Shown piece after piece: positions 53,047 through 64,000 of a stretch of DNA of 64,000 bases (positions are counted from its first letter, which is position 1; each line of letters opens with the position of its first letter). The notes beneath the pieces were generated by a model. That model was not told where the DNA came from and did not search any database. It saw only the letters and a program-made list of their open reading frames with translations. The stretch is from positions 186,001 through 250,000 of the forward strand of contig JACYUQ010000002.1 in the NCBI GenBank assembly GCA_014841835.1. The letters are read 5' to 3'. The DNA comes from Oxalobacteraceae sp. CFBP 13730 (GTDB lineage Bacteria; Pseudomonadota; Gammaproteobacteria; Burkholderiales; Burkholderiaceae_D). The position numbers were made by a program, and so were the translations under genes.

Positions 53047-54876
53047 TCAGGCTGCCACGGGCGCGTGCGCCTGGAACTGCAGCGCAGCGAGGTTCGCGTA
53101 CACGCCGCGCAGCGCGACCAGTTCGTGGTGCGTGCCCGTCTCGACGATCCTGCCGCCATCGAGCACGACGATGCGGTCGGCGCGCTGCACGGTGGCCAGG
53201 CGGTGGGCGATGATGATCGTGGTGCGCCCGATCATGGCCGCTTCGAGTGCGCGCTGCACGAGGCGTTCGGATTCGGCGTCGAGCGCGCTGGTGGCTTCGT
53301 CCAGCAGCAGCAGCGGCGGGTTCTTCAGCAGTGCGCGCGCAATCGCGATGCGCTGGCGCTGGCCGCCCGACAGGCGCACGCCGCGCTCACCCAGGAACGA
53401 GCGGTAGCCTTCCGGCAGGCGCTCGATGAATTCGTGCGCCGCCGCCATGCGCGCCGCCGCGATCACTTCGTCGTCGGTGGCGTCGGGGCGGCCGTAGCGG
53501 ATGTTTTCCATCGCGTCGAGCGAGAACACCACCGTATCCTGCGGCACGATGCCGACCGCGCCCCGCAGCGTCTGCAGCGTCAGGTCGCGCACATCGACGC
53601 CGTCGAGGCGGATGCTGCCCGATTGCGGATCGTAAAAGCGCAGCAGCAGCTGGAACAGCGTGGTCTTGCCGGCGCCGGACGGGCCGACGACGGCGACCGT
53701 CTCGCCCGGCTGGATCTCGAGTGCCAGGTGCGACAGCGCCGCTTCCTGCAGGCGCGACGGGTAGGCGAAGGTGACGTTGTCGAGCGTCACGCGCGCGCCA
53801 TTGGCGGTGCGCGCAGGCAGGGCGGCCGGGTGGGGCGGATCCTGGATGTCCGAGCGCGCGCCCAGGAGTTCGAGCAGGCGCTCGGTAGCGCCGGCGGCGC
53901 GCTGGGCGTCGCCCATCACTTCCGACAAGGCGCCGACCGAACCGGCGACAATGCCGGCGTACAGGATGAACTGTCCCAGCTCGCCCCCGGTCATGGTCCC
54001 GGCAATCACGGCGTGCGCGCCCAGCCACAGCACAAACACGATCGCCCCGAAGATCAGCACGATCGCCAGCAGCGTCAGCGTGGCGCGTGCGCGGATGCGG
54101 CGCATGGCGGTGGTGAACGCGCTTTCGACTTCGACCCCAAAGCGCCCGGCCTCGTAGCCTTCGCGCGTGAAGGCCTGCACGGTGGGCATGGCGTTGAGGA
54201 TTTCACCGGCGACGGCCGAGGCATCGGCAATGCGGTCCTGCGAATCGCGCGACAGCTTGCGCACGCGGCGGCCGAACAGCACGATGGGCAGCACGACCAG
54301 CACCAGGAGGCCCAGGATGATGGAGGTCAGGCGCGGGCTGGTGATGAACAGCATCACCAGGCCACCGATGAACAGCAGCGTATTGCGCAGCGCCAGCGAG
54401 ATGCTGGTGCCGACGATCGCCTGGATCAGCGTCGTGTCGGTGGTCAGGCGCGACAGCACTTCACCGGTGCGCGTGGTCTCGAAAAATTCGGGACTCTGGC
54501 GCACCACGTGGCCGTACACCGCGCTGCGGATGTCCGCCGTCACGCGCTCGCCGAGCCAGGACACCATGTAGAAGCGCGCAGCCGTGGCCACCGCCAGCAC
54601 CGCGGCCACGCCGAACAGCGCCAGGAAGGTCGCGTTGACGTTTTCGATGCCGCGCGCGGTGGCCGAGGCGCCAAACCCCAGATCGATCATCTGCTTGAAC
54701 GCCGCCGGGATGGCCAGCGTGGCGCCGGCCGCGAACAGCAGCGCGATGCCGGCCAGGATGAACTGGCGGCGGTACGGCGCCATGAACGGGATCAAGCCCT
54801 TGAGGGTCGAGAGGCTGCTCTTGCGTGAACTGTCTGCGTCGGGGGAGGCGGTGGAGCTGGTGGTACGCGTGGTCAT
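53047..54876 (-). CDS. ABC half-transporter, permease-ATPase fusion (MsbA-like)
   Basis: Exporter-type half transporter of 609 residues that works as a homodimer in the inner membrane. Six membrane helices occupy about residues 30-330. The ATPase domain has Walker A GPSGAGKTT (near 400), Q-loop IVPQDTVVF, signature LSGGQRQRIAIARAL and Walker B LLLLDEATSALD followed by the H-loop IIIAHRLATV. Substrate is unknown; lipid or drug export is typical of the family. It is the last gene of a seven-gene minus-strand run, 18 bases after the lipocalin gene. It is a complete transporter and so is not the missing ATPase of the FtsX-like permease upstream. Confidence 0.93.
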   Translation of the reverse strand: MTTRTTSSTASPDADSSRKSSLSTLKGLIPFMAPYRRQFILAGIALLFAAGATLAIPAAFKQMIDLGFGASATARGIENVNATFLALFGVAAVLAVATAARFYMVSWLGERVTADIRSAVYGHVVRQSPEFFETTRTGEVLSRLTTDTTLIQAIVGTSISLALRNTLLFIGGLVMLFITSPRLTSIILGLLVLVVLPIVLFGRRVRKLSRDSQDRIADASAVAGEILNAMPTVQAFTREGYEAGRFGVEVESAFTTAMRRIRARATLTLLAIVLIFGAIVFVLWLGAHAVIAGTMTGGELGQFILYAGIVAGSVGALSEVMGDAQRAAGATERLLELLGARSDIQDPPHPAALPARTANGARVTLDNVTFAYPSRLQEAALSHLALEIQPGETVAVVGPSGAGKTTLFQLLLRFYDPQSGSIRLDGVDVRDLTLQTLRGAVGIVPQDTVVFSLDAMENIRYGRPDATDDEVIAAARMAAAHEFIERLPEGYRSFLGERGVRLSGGQRQRIAIARALLKNPPLLLLDEATSALDAESERLVQRALEAAMIGRTTIIIAHRLATVQRADRIVVLDGGRIVETGTHHELVALRGVYANLAALQFQAHAPVAA

Positions 54877-54894
54877 CGTGTCTTCGTGGGATTC

Positions 54895-55974
54895 TTATAA
54901 TTTCATTGGCTGCACATAGCCGGTCATCTCGAGGTAGCCGCGGCCGACGCGACGCCCGTTCTGCTGGATCGTGACCGCGCCTTCCCAGTACACGGCGCCC
55001 GTCGAGCGGCGCGAATCGAGTTCCTGGTCGTTCTGCAGCGGCGCGATCTGCCATACCTGGTCGCCGGTGGTGATCGTGGTGGCGATCGGGTAGGTCGCCT
55101 GCGTGCGCGGCGAGGTCCACAGCGTTTGCGGGGTGAACGTGATCTGCTCCGGCGCGTAGTGCGTGACCTTGCCCGCCTTGTCGCGCCGGGTGGCGTGCGC
55201 CCATAGTTTACCACCTTGCTTGTCGCGGATCTGGAAAGCCATCAGCGCGCCGCCATCGTCGAGGTTGGCGCCGACCCAGTTCCAGCCCACGGCGTCGGGT
55301 TGCAGGGCTTCGCTTGACCACTCGTGATCGAGCCAGGCGCTGCCGGTGACCGCCGTGGCGGCCATGCCGGCGCGGCCCACGCTGCCCGTGACGGCCAGTT
55401 GCGGTTCGCTGTAATAGTAGCTGGCATGCTGCGCGCTGGGGCCCTTGCGCGAATAGCCGCCCTGGCCCTGCGCCAGCACCGGTTGCGTGGGGCGCAGCCG
55501 CAGTTCGAGCGTTAGCTGGTTCGAGCGGATCGTCACGCGGTAGGTGCCGTCCTGGTCGCGTACCATGCGCCAGTCATCCAGTTTCAGGTCGGTATTGCCA
55601 GGGCGGGCCCAGGCCAGGCCGAAGCCTTCACGCGCGCTGCGTTGGTCGTGCACGAGACGCCCGACCGCTGGATCGGACAACGCCGCGTGGCCGATCACCA
55701 GCTGGCGCGGCGTGAAGTGGCTCGGGCTGGCGCCGTCGACACCCGTGCGGCTGCGAAAGAACGTGACCTGAAAACCCAGCGGGCGCTTGTCGGGCGTTTC
55801 GACCCAGCCGGTGACATACCACCATTCGGTGCGAAACTCGGGATGGGCGCCGTAGTCGCGCGGGAACGTCAGCGCCGCACCGGGCGTGACGGGGGCAAAC
55901 ACGGGCGGTTCGGCGCGCGCTGGCAGCGCCAATAACGTCAACAGCGACAGCAGTACACCCAGGATGAAACGCAT
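54895..55974 (-). CDS. AttH/CrtC-like lipocalin-domain exported protein
   Basis: Exported protein of 359 residues related to AttH and to carotenoid 1,2-hydratase. A signal peptide spans about 1-21 (ALPARA-EPP). The family motif EWWYVTGWV is at 50-58, FQVTFFRSRT follows near 70, and the conserved GSAWLDHEWSS lies near 200 with GWNWVGANLDDGGALMAFQIRD after it. The start shares one base with the stop of the FtsX-like permease gene (TAATG), so the two are made together. The protein probably binds or hydrates a lipid-like molecule handled by the permease in the periplasm. Enzyme activity is not established for AttH proteins. Confidence 0.87.
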   Translation of the reverse strand: MRFILGVLLSLLTLLALPARAEPPVFAPVTPGAALTFPRDYGAHPEFRTEWWYVTGWVETPDKRPLGFQVTFFRSRTGVDGASPSHFTPRQLVIGHAALSDPAVGRLVHDQRSAREGFGLAWARPGNTDLKLDDWRMVRDQDGTYRVTIRSNQLTLELRLRPTQPVLAQGQGGYSRKGPSAQHASYYYSEPQLAVTGSVGRAGMAATAVTGSAWLDHEWSSEALQPDAVGWNWVGANLDDGGALMAFQIRDKQGGKLWAHATRRDKAGKVTHYAPEQITFTPQTLWTSPRTQATYPIATTITTGDQVWQIAPLQNDQELDSRRSTGAVYWEGAVTIQQNGRRVGRGYLEMTGYVQPMKL

Positions 55975-58523
55975 TACCAATCCTCTCTGACAGCGCGCAC
56001 CGGACCGCTTGATAAGGCCTGACGGCCCGACACGAGCGCGGTGGCGACAGACGCGGCGACCAGTACCGCGGCCACGCTGCCCAGCAATGGCCAGGGCAGG
56101 TGCAGGCCCATGGTCCAGTGGAACGACTGCGGGTTGATCACGAAAACCAGGATCAGGCTGATGGTCAGCCCGAGCACGAAACCGGCGATGACGCCCAGGC
56201 CGGTGAGCAGGCCGCCTTCGAAGGCGAGCAGTTGCAAGACCTGGCGCCGCGTGACGCCGACGTGGCGCAGCATACCGAATTCTCGCGCCCGTGCCAAAGT
56301 CTGTGCGGAAAAACTGGCGGCGATGCCCGACAGTCCGATGGCGATCGCGATCGCCTCCAGCAAGTACGTGACGGCGAAACTGCGGTCGAAAATCTTCAGG
56401 CTCGCGGCGCGGATGTCGCCCGGGCGCATGAAGGTGAGCGCGGCGCCAAACGGCAGCGCACGCAAGCCGGTTTCCAGCGTGGCCGCGTCGACACCATCCG
56501 CGGTCCACAGCGCCGCGTCGGTGACATCGCCTTCACCGGTCAGCTTGCGGTAGTCAGCCAGCTGGATGACGACCGAGCCGCTCTGGTTGGCGTAATCGCG
56601 CCAGGCGCCGGCGACAAAGAACGGCGTTTCGGCGCCGCCCAGCGGCAGGCGCAGGGTCTGGCCGACACGCGCGCCGTACAGGTCGAGCAGCGCCTCGGAC
56701 ACCCAGGCCGGCCGCGCGCCGGCAGGAATCGGTGCGCTGGCGCCCACCAGATACAACAGGCGCGCCGGATCGCGCACGTCGATGTCGCGCGCGATGACGA
56801 CGACCGGCGGACGCTCGGGCGCCAGCGACACGCGTCGCGTGCGCAGGAACTGGATCTGCTTCACGCCAGGCAGCGCCGTCAAGGCGGCCTGCTGCGCCGT
56901 GCTCAGGTACCCGGTGCCGCCGGCATCCACCGTGCGCACATACAGGTCGGCCGGCAGAATGTGGCCCATCCAGTCGTCGACCGACACCCGGAAGCTCGAG
57001 ACCATGATCCCCATCGCCACCATCAGGCTGAAACTGGCCAGGATGCCGCCCAGCGCAATCGAGGCCTGGCCCGGCGCATTGGCCAGGCGCCCCAGTGACA
57101 GCGCCAGTACCGGCATCGGGTGCCGCTTCTTTGCCAGCAAGCCTTCGAGCGCGCGGAACGTGACGGCGGCAAAGCGCGGCATCAGGCCGATGCCGCCGAC
57201 CAGCAGCAACGCGATCGCCAGGTAGCCAAACAGCGGCAGCTCGAACACGGGCGGCGCGAACGCGAACAGCGCGGCGATCGCCAGGCACGCGAGCGATGGC
57301 CAGACCCGCGCCAGGCGCGACAGCGGCGCTTCGTCGGCGCCGGACTTGATCGCCACGGCCGGGCGCGCGCGCGCCGCTTCCCACGCCGGCGCCAGGCAAC
57401 CGAGCAAGGCCACGCCCAGGCCCAAGCCGAAGAAGACGACGGCAGCGCCGGGCGTGAACGCCACTTGCGGACGGATGCCCGGGAAGTAGCCGGCGCCCAG
57501 GTCGCCGCCAAAATAATGCAGGGCCGTCGCGGCCAGTGCATAGCCCGCGCCAATACCCAGCAGGCTGCCGGCCACGCCCAGGCTCGCGCCTTCGAGCAAT
57601 ACCTGGCGCAGCAACTGACCCCGTTCGAAGCCCAGCACGCGCAGCAACGCGAACTGGCTGCGCCGGCGCATGACCGACAGCGCCTGGGTCGAGAACACGA
57701 GGAACGCGCCGGTAAACAGCGCGACCAGTGCCAGCACCGTCAGATTGACGCGGTAGGCGCGGCTCATGTTCTCGGTGCGGCTTTCCTGGTCGGCGTCGTT
57801 CGGCTGGCCGACCGTGAAGCGCCCCGGCCAGGTGCGTTCGAGATCGGCCGTCAATGCGCGCTGGAAGGCGGCGCGGTCGACGCCGCTGCGCAGCTTGAGG
57901 TCAACGCGTGAGAGCTTGCCCACGCGTTCGAGGCGCCACTGCAGCGCGCCGATGTCCATCACGGCCAGGCGTTGGCCGCTGCGCGCCCGCTGCACGGGAC
58001 CGGCGACGCGCAGCGTGACGATGCCGGTGCCCGCGCGCAGGTTCAGCGTGTCGCCGCGCCGCTTGCCCAGCCACGCTTCGGCGGCCGGCGACAGGAACAG
58101 CGCATCGTCGGCCAGTACGTCCAGCATGCGGCCGTCGCCCGGCACGCCGGTCAGGTCCGGGGAGATGAAGCCGGCGCGAAAGGCATCGATGCCGATGATG
58201 CGCAGCGGCGTGTCCTGGCCCGGCACGCCGGCCTGTACTTCAAGAATGGGGGCGGCGACCGCGACGTCCGGGTGGCTGGCCAGCTGCGGGTACACCGCTT
58301 CGTCGAACAGCAGTTCGCGCCCCTGAACCTGGATATCGGCCTGGCCCGACAGGCTCTTGACGGCGGCCGAGAATTCATTGAAGGCCGCAGCGTTGATCAG
58401 GTGGATGGCAAAGCCCATCGACACGCCAACGGCGATCGCCGCAATCGCCACCAGCGCACGGACCGGGTGCGCACGCCACTCGCCCAGCAGCAGCCAGCGC
58501 GTGAGCCGGCTCAACCCGGGCAT
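55974..58523 (-). CDS. FtsX-like/AttFG-type ABC transporter permease
   Basis: Large MacB/FtsX-type permease of 849 residues with two FtsX repeats: an N-terminal helix (about 20-45), a periplasmic domain, helices near 250-400, helices near 415-460, a second periplasmic domain, and final helices near 730-840. VFSTQALSVMRRRSQFALLRVLGFERGQLL and FSAQTLARAREFGMLRHVGVTRRQVLQLL are the two coupling regions. In att-type operons it should pair with a LolD-like ATPase, but no such gene is adjacent. It overlaps the DUF4124 gene by 13 bases at its start and the lipocalin gene by one base at its end. A role in lipid or lipoprotein movement is inferred. Confidence 0.9.
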   Translation of the reverse strand: MPGLSRLTRWLLLGEWRAHPVRALVAIAAIAVGVSMGFAIHLINAAAFNEFSAAVKSLSGQADIQVQGRELLFDEAVYPQLASHPDVAVAAPILEVQAGVPGQDTPLRIIGIDAFRAGFISPDLTGVPGDGRMLDVLADDALFLSPAAEAWLGKRRGDTLNLRAGTGIVTLRVAGPVQRARSGQRLAVMDIGALQWRLERVGKLSRVDLKLRSGVDRAAFQRALTADLERTWPGRFTVGQPNDADQESRTENMSRAYRVNLTVLALVALFTGAFLVFSTQALSVMRRRSQFALLRVLGFERGQLLRQVLLEGASLGVAGSLLGIGAGYALAATALHYFGGDLGAGYFPGIRPQVAFTPGAAVVFFGLGLGVALLGCLAPAWEAARARPAVAIKSGADEAPLSRLARVWPSLACLAIAALFAFAPPVFELPLFGYLAIALLLVGGIGLMPRFAAVTFRALEGLLAKKRHPMPVLALSLGRLANAPGQASIALGGILASFSLMVAMGIMVSSFRVSVDDWMGHILPADLYVRTVDAGGTGYLSTAQQAALTALPGVKQIQFLRTRRVSLAPERPPVVVIARDIDVRDPARLLYLVGASAPIPAGARPAWVSEALLDLYGARVGQTLRLPLGGAETPFFVAGAWRDYANQSGSVVIQLADYRKLTGEGDVTDAALWTADGVDAATLETGLRALPFGAALTFMRPGDIRAASLKIFDRSFAVTYLLEAIAIAIGLSGIAASFSAQTLARAREFGMLRHVGVTRRQVLQLLAFEGGLLTGLGVIAGFVLGLTISLILVFVINPQSFHWTMGLHLPWPLLGSVAAVLVAASVATALVSGRQALSSGPVRAVREDW

Positions 58524-58957
58524 TCGACCGCCAGTGTTTCAGACATGCGGCGCGCCTTGATGCGTGCGATGGCTTTCGCCGCATCGCTGCTCTTCGCCAG
58601 GTCTTCGTCGGCCCAGCGCGCCTGCAGGCGCAGCTTGTCGCAGCGCTTGCGCAGTGCGAGCGCTGCGCGCGCGGTGCGCTCGAATTCATGCGCGTCACGC
58701 GCAGCCTGCGCGGTACGTGCCCCGTCGATGGTCGCCAGCGCGGTACGGGCGGCAGCGAGGCGCGCGGCCTGCACCGGATCGGGCTGCGGGGCGGGCGTCA
58801 GCGCGAGCGGGGCGCCGGCGCCGGGGCAGGGTCGGTCGGCGTAACTCACGTGCGCTCCGTCATAGCATTTGTAGACCGCGCCGGCCGTGGCCAGCCGGCA
58901 CACGGCGCAGCACGTCGCGCACAATACAAGGCACCACAGGCACCACAGGCAACGCAT
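58511..58957 (-). CDS. Small exported DUF4124-domain protein
   Basis: Exported protein of 148 residues. The leader is extremely Cys/Leu-rich (MRCLWCLWCLVLCATCCAVC) and is encoded by tandem nine-base repeats. The DUF4124 motif VYKCYDGAHVSYADRPCPG lies right after the signal (about 28-46), and the rest is Ala/Arg-rich helical sequence. DUF4124 proteins are small periplasmic proteins of unknown function common in Burkholderiales. It overlaps the permease gene by 13 bases. The six Cys residues in the leader may be partly an annotation artefact if translation starts later, but no better start is seen. Confidence 0.72.
   Translation of the reverse strand: MRCLWCLWCLVLCATCCAVCRLATAGAVYKCYDGAHVSYADRPCPGAGAPLALTPAPQPDPVQAARLAAARTALATIDGARTAQAARDAHEFERTARAALALRKRCDKLRLQARWADEDLAKSSDAAKAIARIKARRMSETLAVECPG
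58930..58947. repeat. Tandem nine-base repeat in the DUF4124 leader
   Basis: GGCACCACA occurs twice in tandem, with a third partial copy (GGCA), coding for the CLW CLW C part of the signal peptide. Slippage here would change the leader by three residues and keep the frame. Confidence 0.6.
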
Positions 58958-58970
58958 GGCAGGCTCCCGG

Positions 58971-60392
58971 TCATAGTATTTTCCCGGGATTCATGATGCC
59001 CAGCGGGTCGAGCGCGGTTTTGATGGCACGCATCATGCCAAGTTCGACCGGCGACTTGGTGCGCGCCAGTTCATCGCGTTTCAGCGCACCGATGCCGTGC
59101 TCGGCCGAGATCGAGCCGGCAAACGCGACCACCGCGTCATGCACGATGCGGTTGACGGCATCCTGCTGCAGCAGGAAGGTGTCGTGCGCGACACCCGGCG
59201 GCGGCGCGACGTTGTAGTGCAGGTTGCCATCGCCCAGGTGACCAAAGGTGACCAGCACGCAGCCGGGAAAGGCCCGGTCGAGCGCGGCGTCGGTGTGTGC
59301 AATGAAATCCGGGATGGTCGAGACCGGCAACGAAATATCGTGCTTGATGTTCTTGCCGGCCGCCGCCTGTGCCAGCGGGATGTGCTCACGCAGGCGCCAC
59401 AGGCCAAGCGCTTGCTGGCTGGATGTGGCCACGACGGCGTCGCGCGCGATGCCGTCTTCCAGCGCGGCGCCGATGCCGGATTCGAGCAGCGCCTGCGCAT
59501 GCGCTTCCGATTCATTGCTCGACAATTCCACGAGCGCATACTGCGGGTGGCGCGTCGCGAACGGTTGTGGCAGGGCAGGGAACTGTTGCGCGACCAGGTC
59601 CAGGCAGACGGCTGACATCAGCTCGAAGCCCGTCAGCGCGGCGCCGCAGCGCGCCTGCAGCAGGTTCAGCAGTGCCAGCGCCTGGCGCGGCGAGTCCAGC
59701 GCCACGAGGGCCGTGAGCATGCCGCGCGGCGCCGGGAACAGTTTCAGGACGGCCGCCGTGATGACGCCCAGCGTGCCTTCGGCGCCGATGAACAGGTCGC
59801 GCAGCGCGTAGCCGGTGTTGTCCTTGCGCAGGCCGCGCAAGCCATCCCACACAGTGCCATGGGCATTGACGACTTCCAGGCCCAGGCACAGGTCGCGCGT
59901 ATTCCCGTAACGCAGCACTGCCGTGCCGCCGGCATTAGTCGACAGGTTCCCGCCAATCGTGCACGACCCCTCGGCGGCCAGCGACAGCGGATACAGCATG
60001 CCGGCCCCGGCGGCGGCGGCCTGGATGTCGGCCAGGATGCAGCCGGCCTCGACCGTCATGGTGCGGTTGGCCGGGTCGATCGCGCGGATGCGGTTCAGGC
60101 GGCGCAGCGACAGCACGATGGCGTCGCCCGACCTGTCGGGCACGCTGCCCATGACCAGGCCGGTACGGCCGCCTTGCGGGACGATGGGGACACCGGCGCT
60201 GGCGCACAGGCGCACGACGGCGGCCACCTGATCGGTGTCGAGCGGCAGCACGACGGCGCGCGCGCGGCCACTGTAGCGGCCGCGCCAGTCGGCCAGGTAG
60301 CCCGCCATGTCGGCATCCATCGTGATGACGTGATCGACGCCCACGATGGAGCGCAGCTGTTGCAGAAAGGCGGCCGCTGACTGGTCAACCAT
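58971..60392 (-). CDS. FAD-linked oxidase, D-lactate/2-hydroxyacid dehydrogenase (GlcD-like)
   Basis: FAD-binding type 4 oxidoreductase of 473 residues that oxidises a 2-hydroxy acid. The FAD domain has VVLPLDTDQVAAVVRLC, VPIVPQGGRTGLVMG, SLAAEGSCTIGGNLSTNAGG and VLRYGNTRDLCLGLEVV. The C-terminal catalytic domain has LVTFGHLGDGNLHYNVAPP and ISAEHGIGALKRDEL, with the metal-binding His residues. D-lactate, glycolate and 2-hydroxyglutarate are possible substrates and are not distinguished here. Its start overlaps the end of the DUF2069 gene by eight bases. Confidence 0.92.
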   Translation of the reverse strand: MVDQSAAAFLQQLRSIVGVDHVITMDADMAGYLADWRGRYSGRARAVVLPLDTDQVAAVVRLCASAGVPIVPQGGRTGLVMGSVPDRSGDAIVLSLRRLNRIRAIDPANRTMTVEAGCILADIQAAAAGAGMLYPLSLAAEGSCTIGGNLSTNAGGTAVLRYGNTRDLCLGLEVVNAHGTVWDGLRGLRKDNTGYALRDLFIGAEGTLGVITAAVLKLFPAPRGMLTALVALDSPRQALALLNLLQARCGAALTGFELMSAVCLDLVAQQFPALPQPFATRHPQYALVELSSNESEAHAQALLESGIGAALEDGIARDAVVATSSQQALGLWRLREHIPLAQAAAGKNIKHDISLPVSTIPDFIAHTDAALDRAFPGCVLVTFGHLGDGNLHYNVAPPPGVAHDTFLLQQDAVNRIVHDAVVAFAGSISAEHGIGALKRDELARTKSPVELGMMRAIKTALDPLGIMNPGKIL

Positions 60393-60782
60393 GCGGTACT
60401 TTGACCTTGTCCAGCAATTCCTTGGCCATGCGCTGCGCTTCCTTCTTGAACGGACGCAGATACAGCAGGGCGCAGCCGTAGAACACGACCACCAGCACGA
60501 CTTCACCGATGGCCATCTGGCGCGACAGCGGGTTGGTATCGGCCCAGGCCCGCACGGCGCCTTCGGCAAAGTAAATCAGGATCAGCATCGACGACCATTG
60601 CAGCGTGTACAGATCGCGCTTGATCACGCCACGCAGCGGCAGCAGCAATGGCAGCGCTTTCAATGCCAGCAGCCAGCTGCCCGGCTGGAGCGGTGCGACG
60701 AACGCTTCCCACGCCACCAGCCAGCCGATCAGCCAGACCAGGCTGAGTACCGCGCCGATATGAAAGACTCTGCCTTTGCCCA

Positions 60783-60783
<1 letters not shown>
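60385..60783 (-). CDS. DUF2069 family inner-membrane protein
   Basis: Small integral membrane protein of 132 residues with four hydrophobic segments (about 5-27, 38-52, 60-78, 88-108). The stretch LPLRGVIKRDLYTLQWSSMLILIYFAEG is the DUF2069 signature. The C-terminal tail is charged and basic. Its ATG shares one base with the wrbA stop (TAATG), and DUF2069 genes commonly follow wrbA in beta- and gammaproteobacteria. No function is known. Confidence 0.88.
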
Positions 60784-63669
<2,886 letters not shown>

Positions 63670-63870
63670 GTCAGATGGCCTGTCTTGATGGAAGAGCGCC
63701 ATCCTAGCAGTGTTGGCCGTTTGCGCAATCTGCACTGCACCATTCTGCGGCCGTCCTCGCACCATGAGGTGGCGCAATGCTGGATTTTTTGGCGGGCATA
63801 GGCTACAGTCGGCGTTATGCCTTATACAAATTTATCCAACAGCAGTATTGACCGCGCGGGGGTGGCCAGC

Positions 63871-64000
63871 ATGAAAGTTTCGGAAATCCTGCAAGTGAAG
63901 GGCAATATCCTGTACACCGTGACGCCCGACCAGCCCCTGGTCGAGGCCGTGACCACGATGTCCGAGAATGACATCGGTTCGCTCGTCGTGATGGAATACG
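63871..64000 (+). CDS. CBS-domain protein, 3' partial
   Basis: The first 43 codons of a CBS-domain protein run off the end of the window. MKVSEILQVKGNILYTVTPDQPLVEAVTTMSENDIGSLVVM is the first strand-helix unit of a CBS motif pair, which usually binds adenine nucleotides. The ATG at 63871 follows GGGGGTGG; an in-frame ATG at 63817 would add 18 residues. Stand-alone two-CBS proteins are common in this group; the rest of the protein is not visible. Confidence 0.82.
   Translation, partial: MKVSEILQVKGNILYTVTPDQPLVEAVTTMSENDIGSLVVMEY

Overview
The window is high-GC, densely packed chromosomal DNA from a betaproteobacterium. The best fit is Oxalobacteraceae, Massilia-like. This is inferred from the order lolC-lolD-tatD-comEC, the EpsL/EpsE/EpsF/EpsG polysaccharide export set (a Burkholderiales/Methylophilales type) and the housekeeping genes present. 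No tRNA, rRNA, CRISPR array, transposase or integrase was seen.

Region 1 (1-12242) holds a lipoprotein-release locus with two tandem LolC/E-type permeases, LolD and a TatD-family nuclease. It is followed by a three-gene type VI secretion (T6SS) module: a VgrG spike with a transthyretin-like tail, a lipase-type effector and a Tli4-type immunity lipid-periplasm protein, joined by ATGA overlaps. ComEC comes next. The T6SS module looks inserted between tatD and comEC.

Region 2 (12253-23034) holds a Cpx-like two-component system transcribed divergently from a Spy/CpxP-like periplasmic protein. That gene is coupled to an exported intradiol-dioxygenase-like lipoprotein. Next come an alpha/beta-hydrolase gene broken by one in-frame TAG, dcd, a secreted lipoprotein hydrolase, a large PLP-dependent basic amino acid decarboxylase, a DUF4337 membrane protein and dihydrofolate reductase.

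Region 3 (about 23035-48740) is a large exopolysaccharide locus. The plus-strand arm has a priming phosphoglycosyltransferase, EpsL, EpsE, EpsF, EpsG, several glycosyltransferases, a Wzy-like polymerase and a Wzx-like flippase. The minus-strand arm has five more glycosyltransferases, including a WecG-type enzyme with a C-terminal STAS-like domain. The locus ends with two paralogous secreted lipoproteins of unknown function that flank a lower-GC gene of probable glycan-related role. A perfect FNR/CRP-family palindrome lies in the long AT-rich leader before the first eps gene. No exosortase (XrtB) or EpsI was found, although EpsL-type proteins usually accompany one. The locus separates folA from thyA.

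Region 4 (48804-64000) holds thyA, a threonine aldolase and a chemotaxis receptor. A compact seven-gene minus-strand run follows: WrbA, DUF2069, FAD-linked oxidase, DUF4124 protein, FtsX-like permease, AttH/CrtC-like lipocalin and MsbA-like half-transporter. A BrkB/YihY membrane protein, an alpha/beta hydrolase and the start of a CBS-domain protein close the window.

The eps genes describe a Wzx/Wzy-type pathway. A sugar is primed on undecaprenyl phosphate, extended by up to eleven glycosyltransferases, flipped, polymerised, length-controlled by EpsF/EpsG and exported through EpsE/EpsL.
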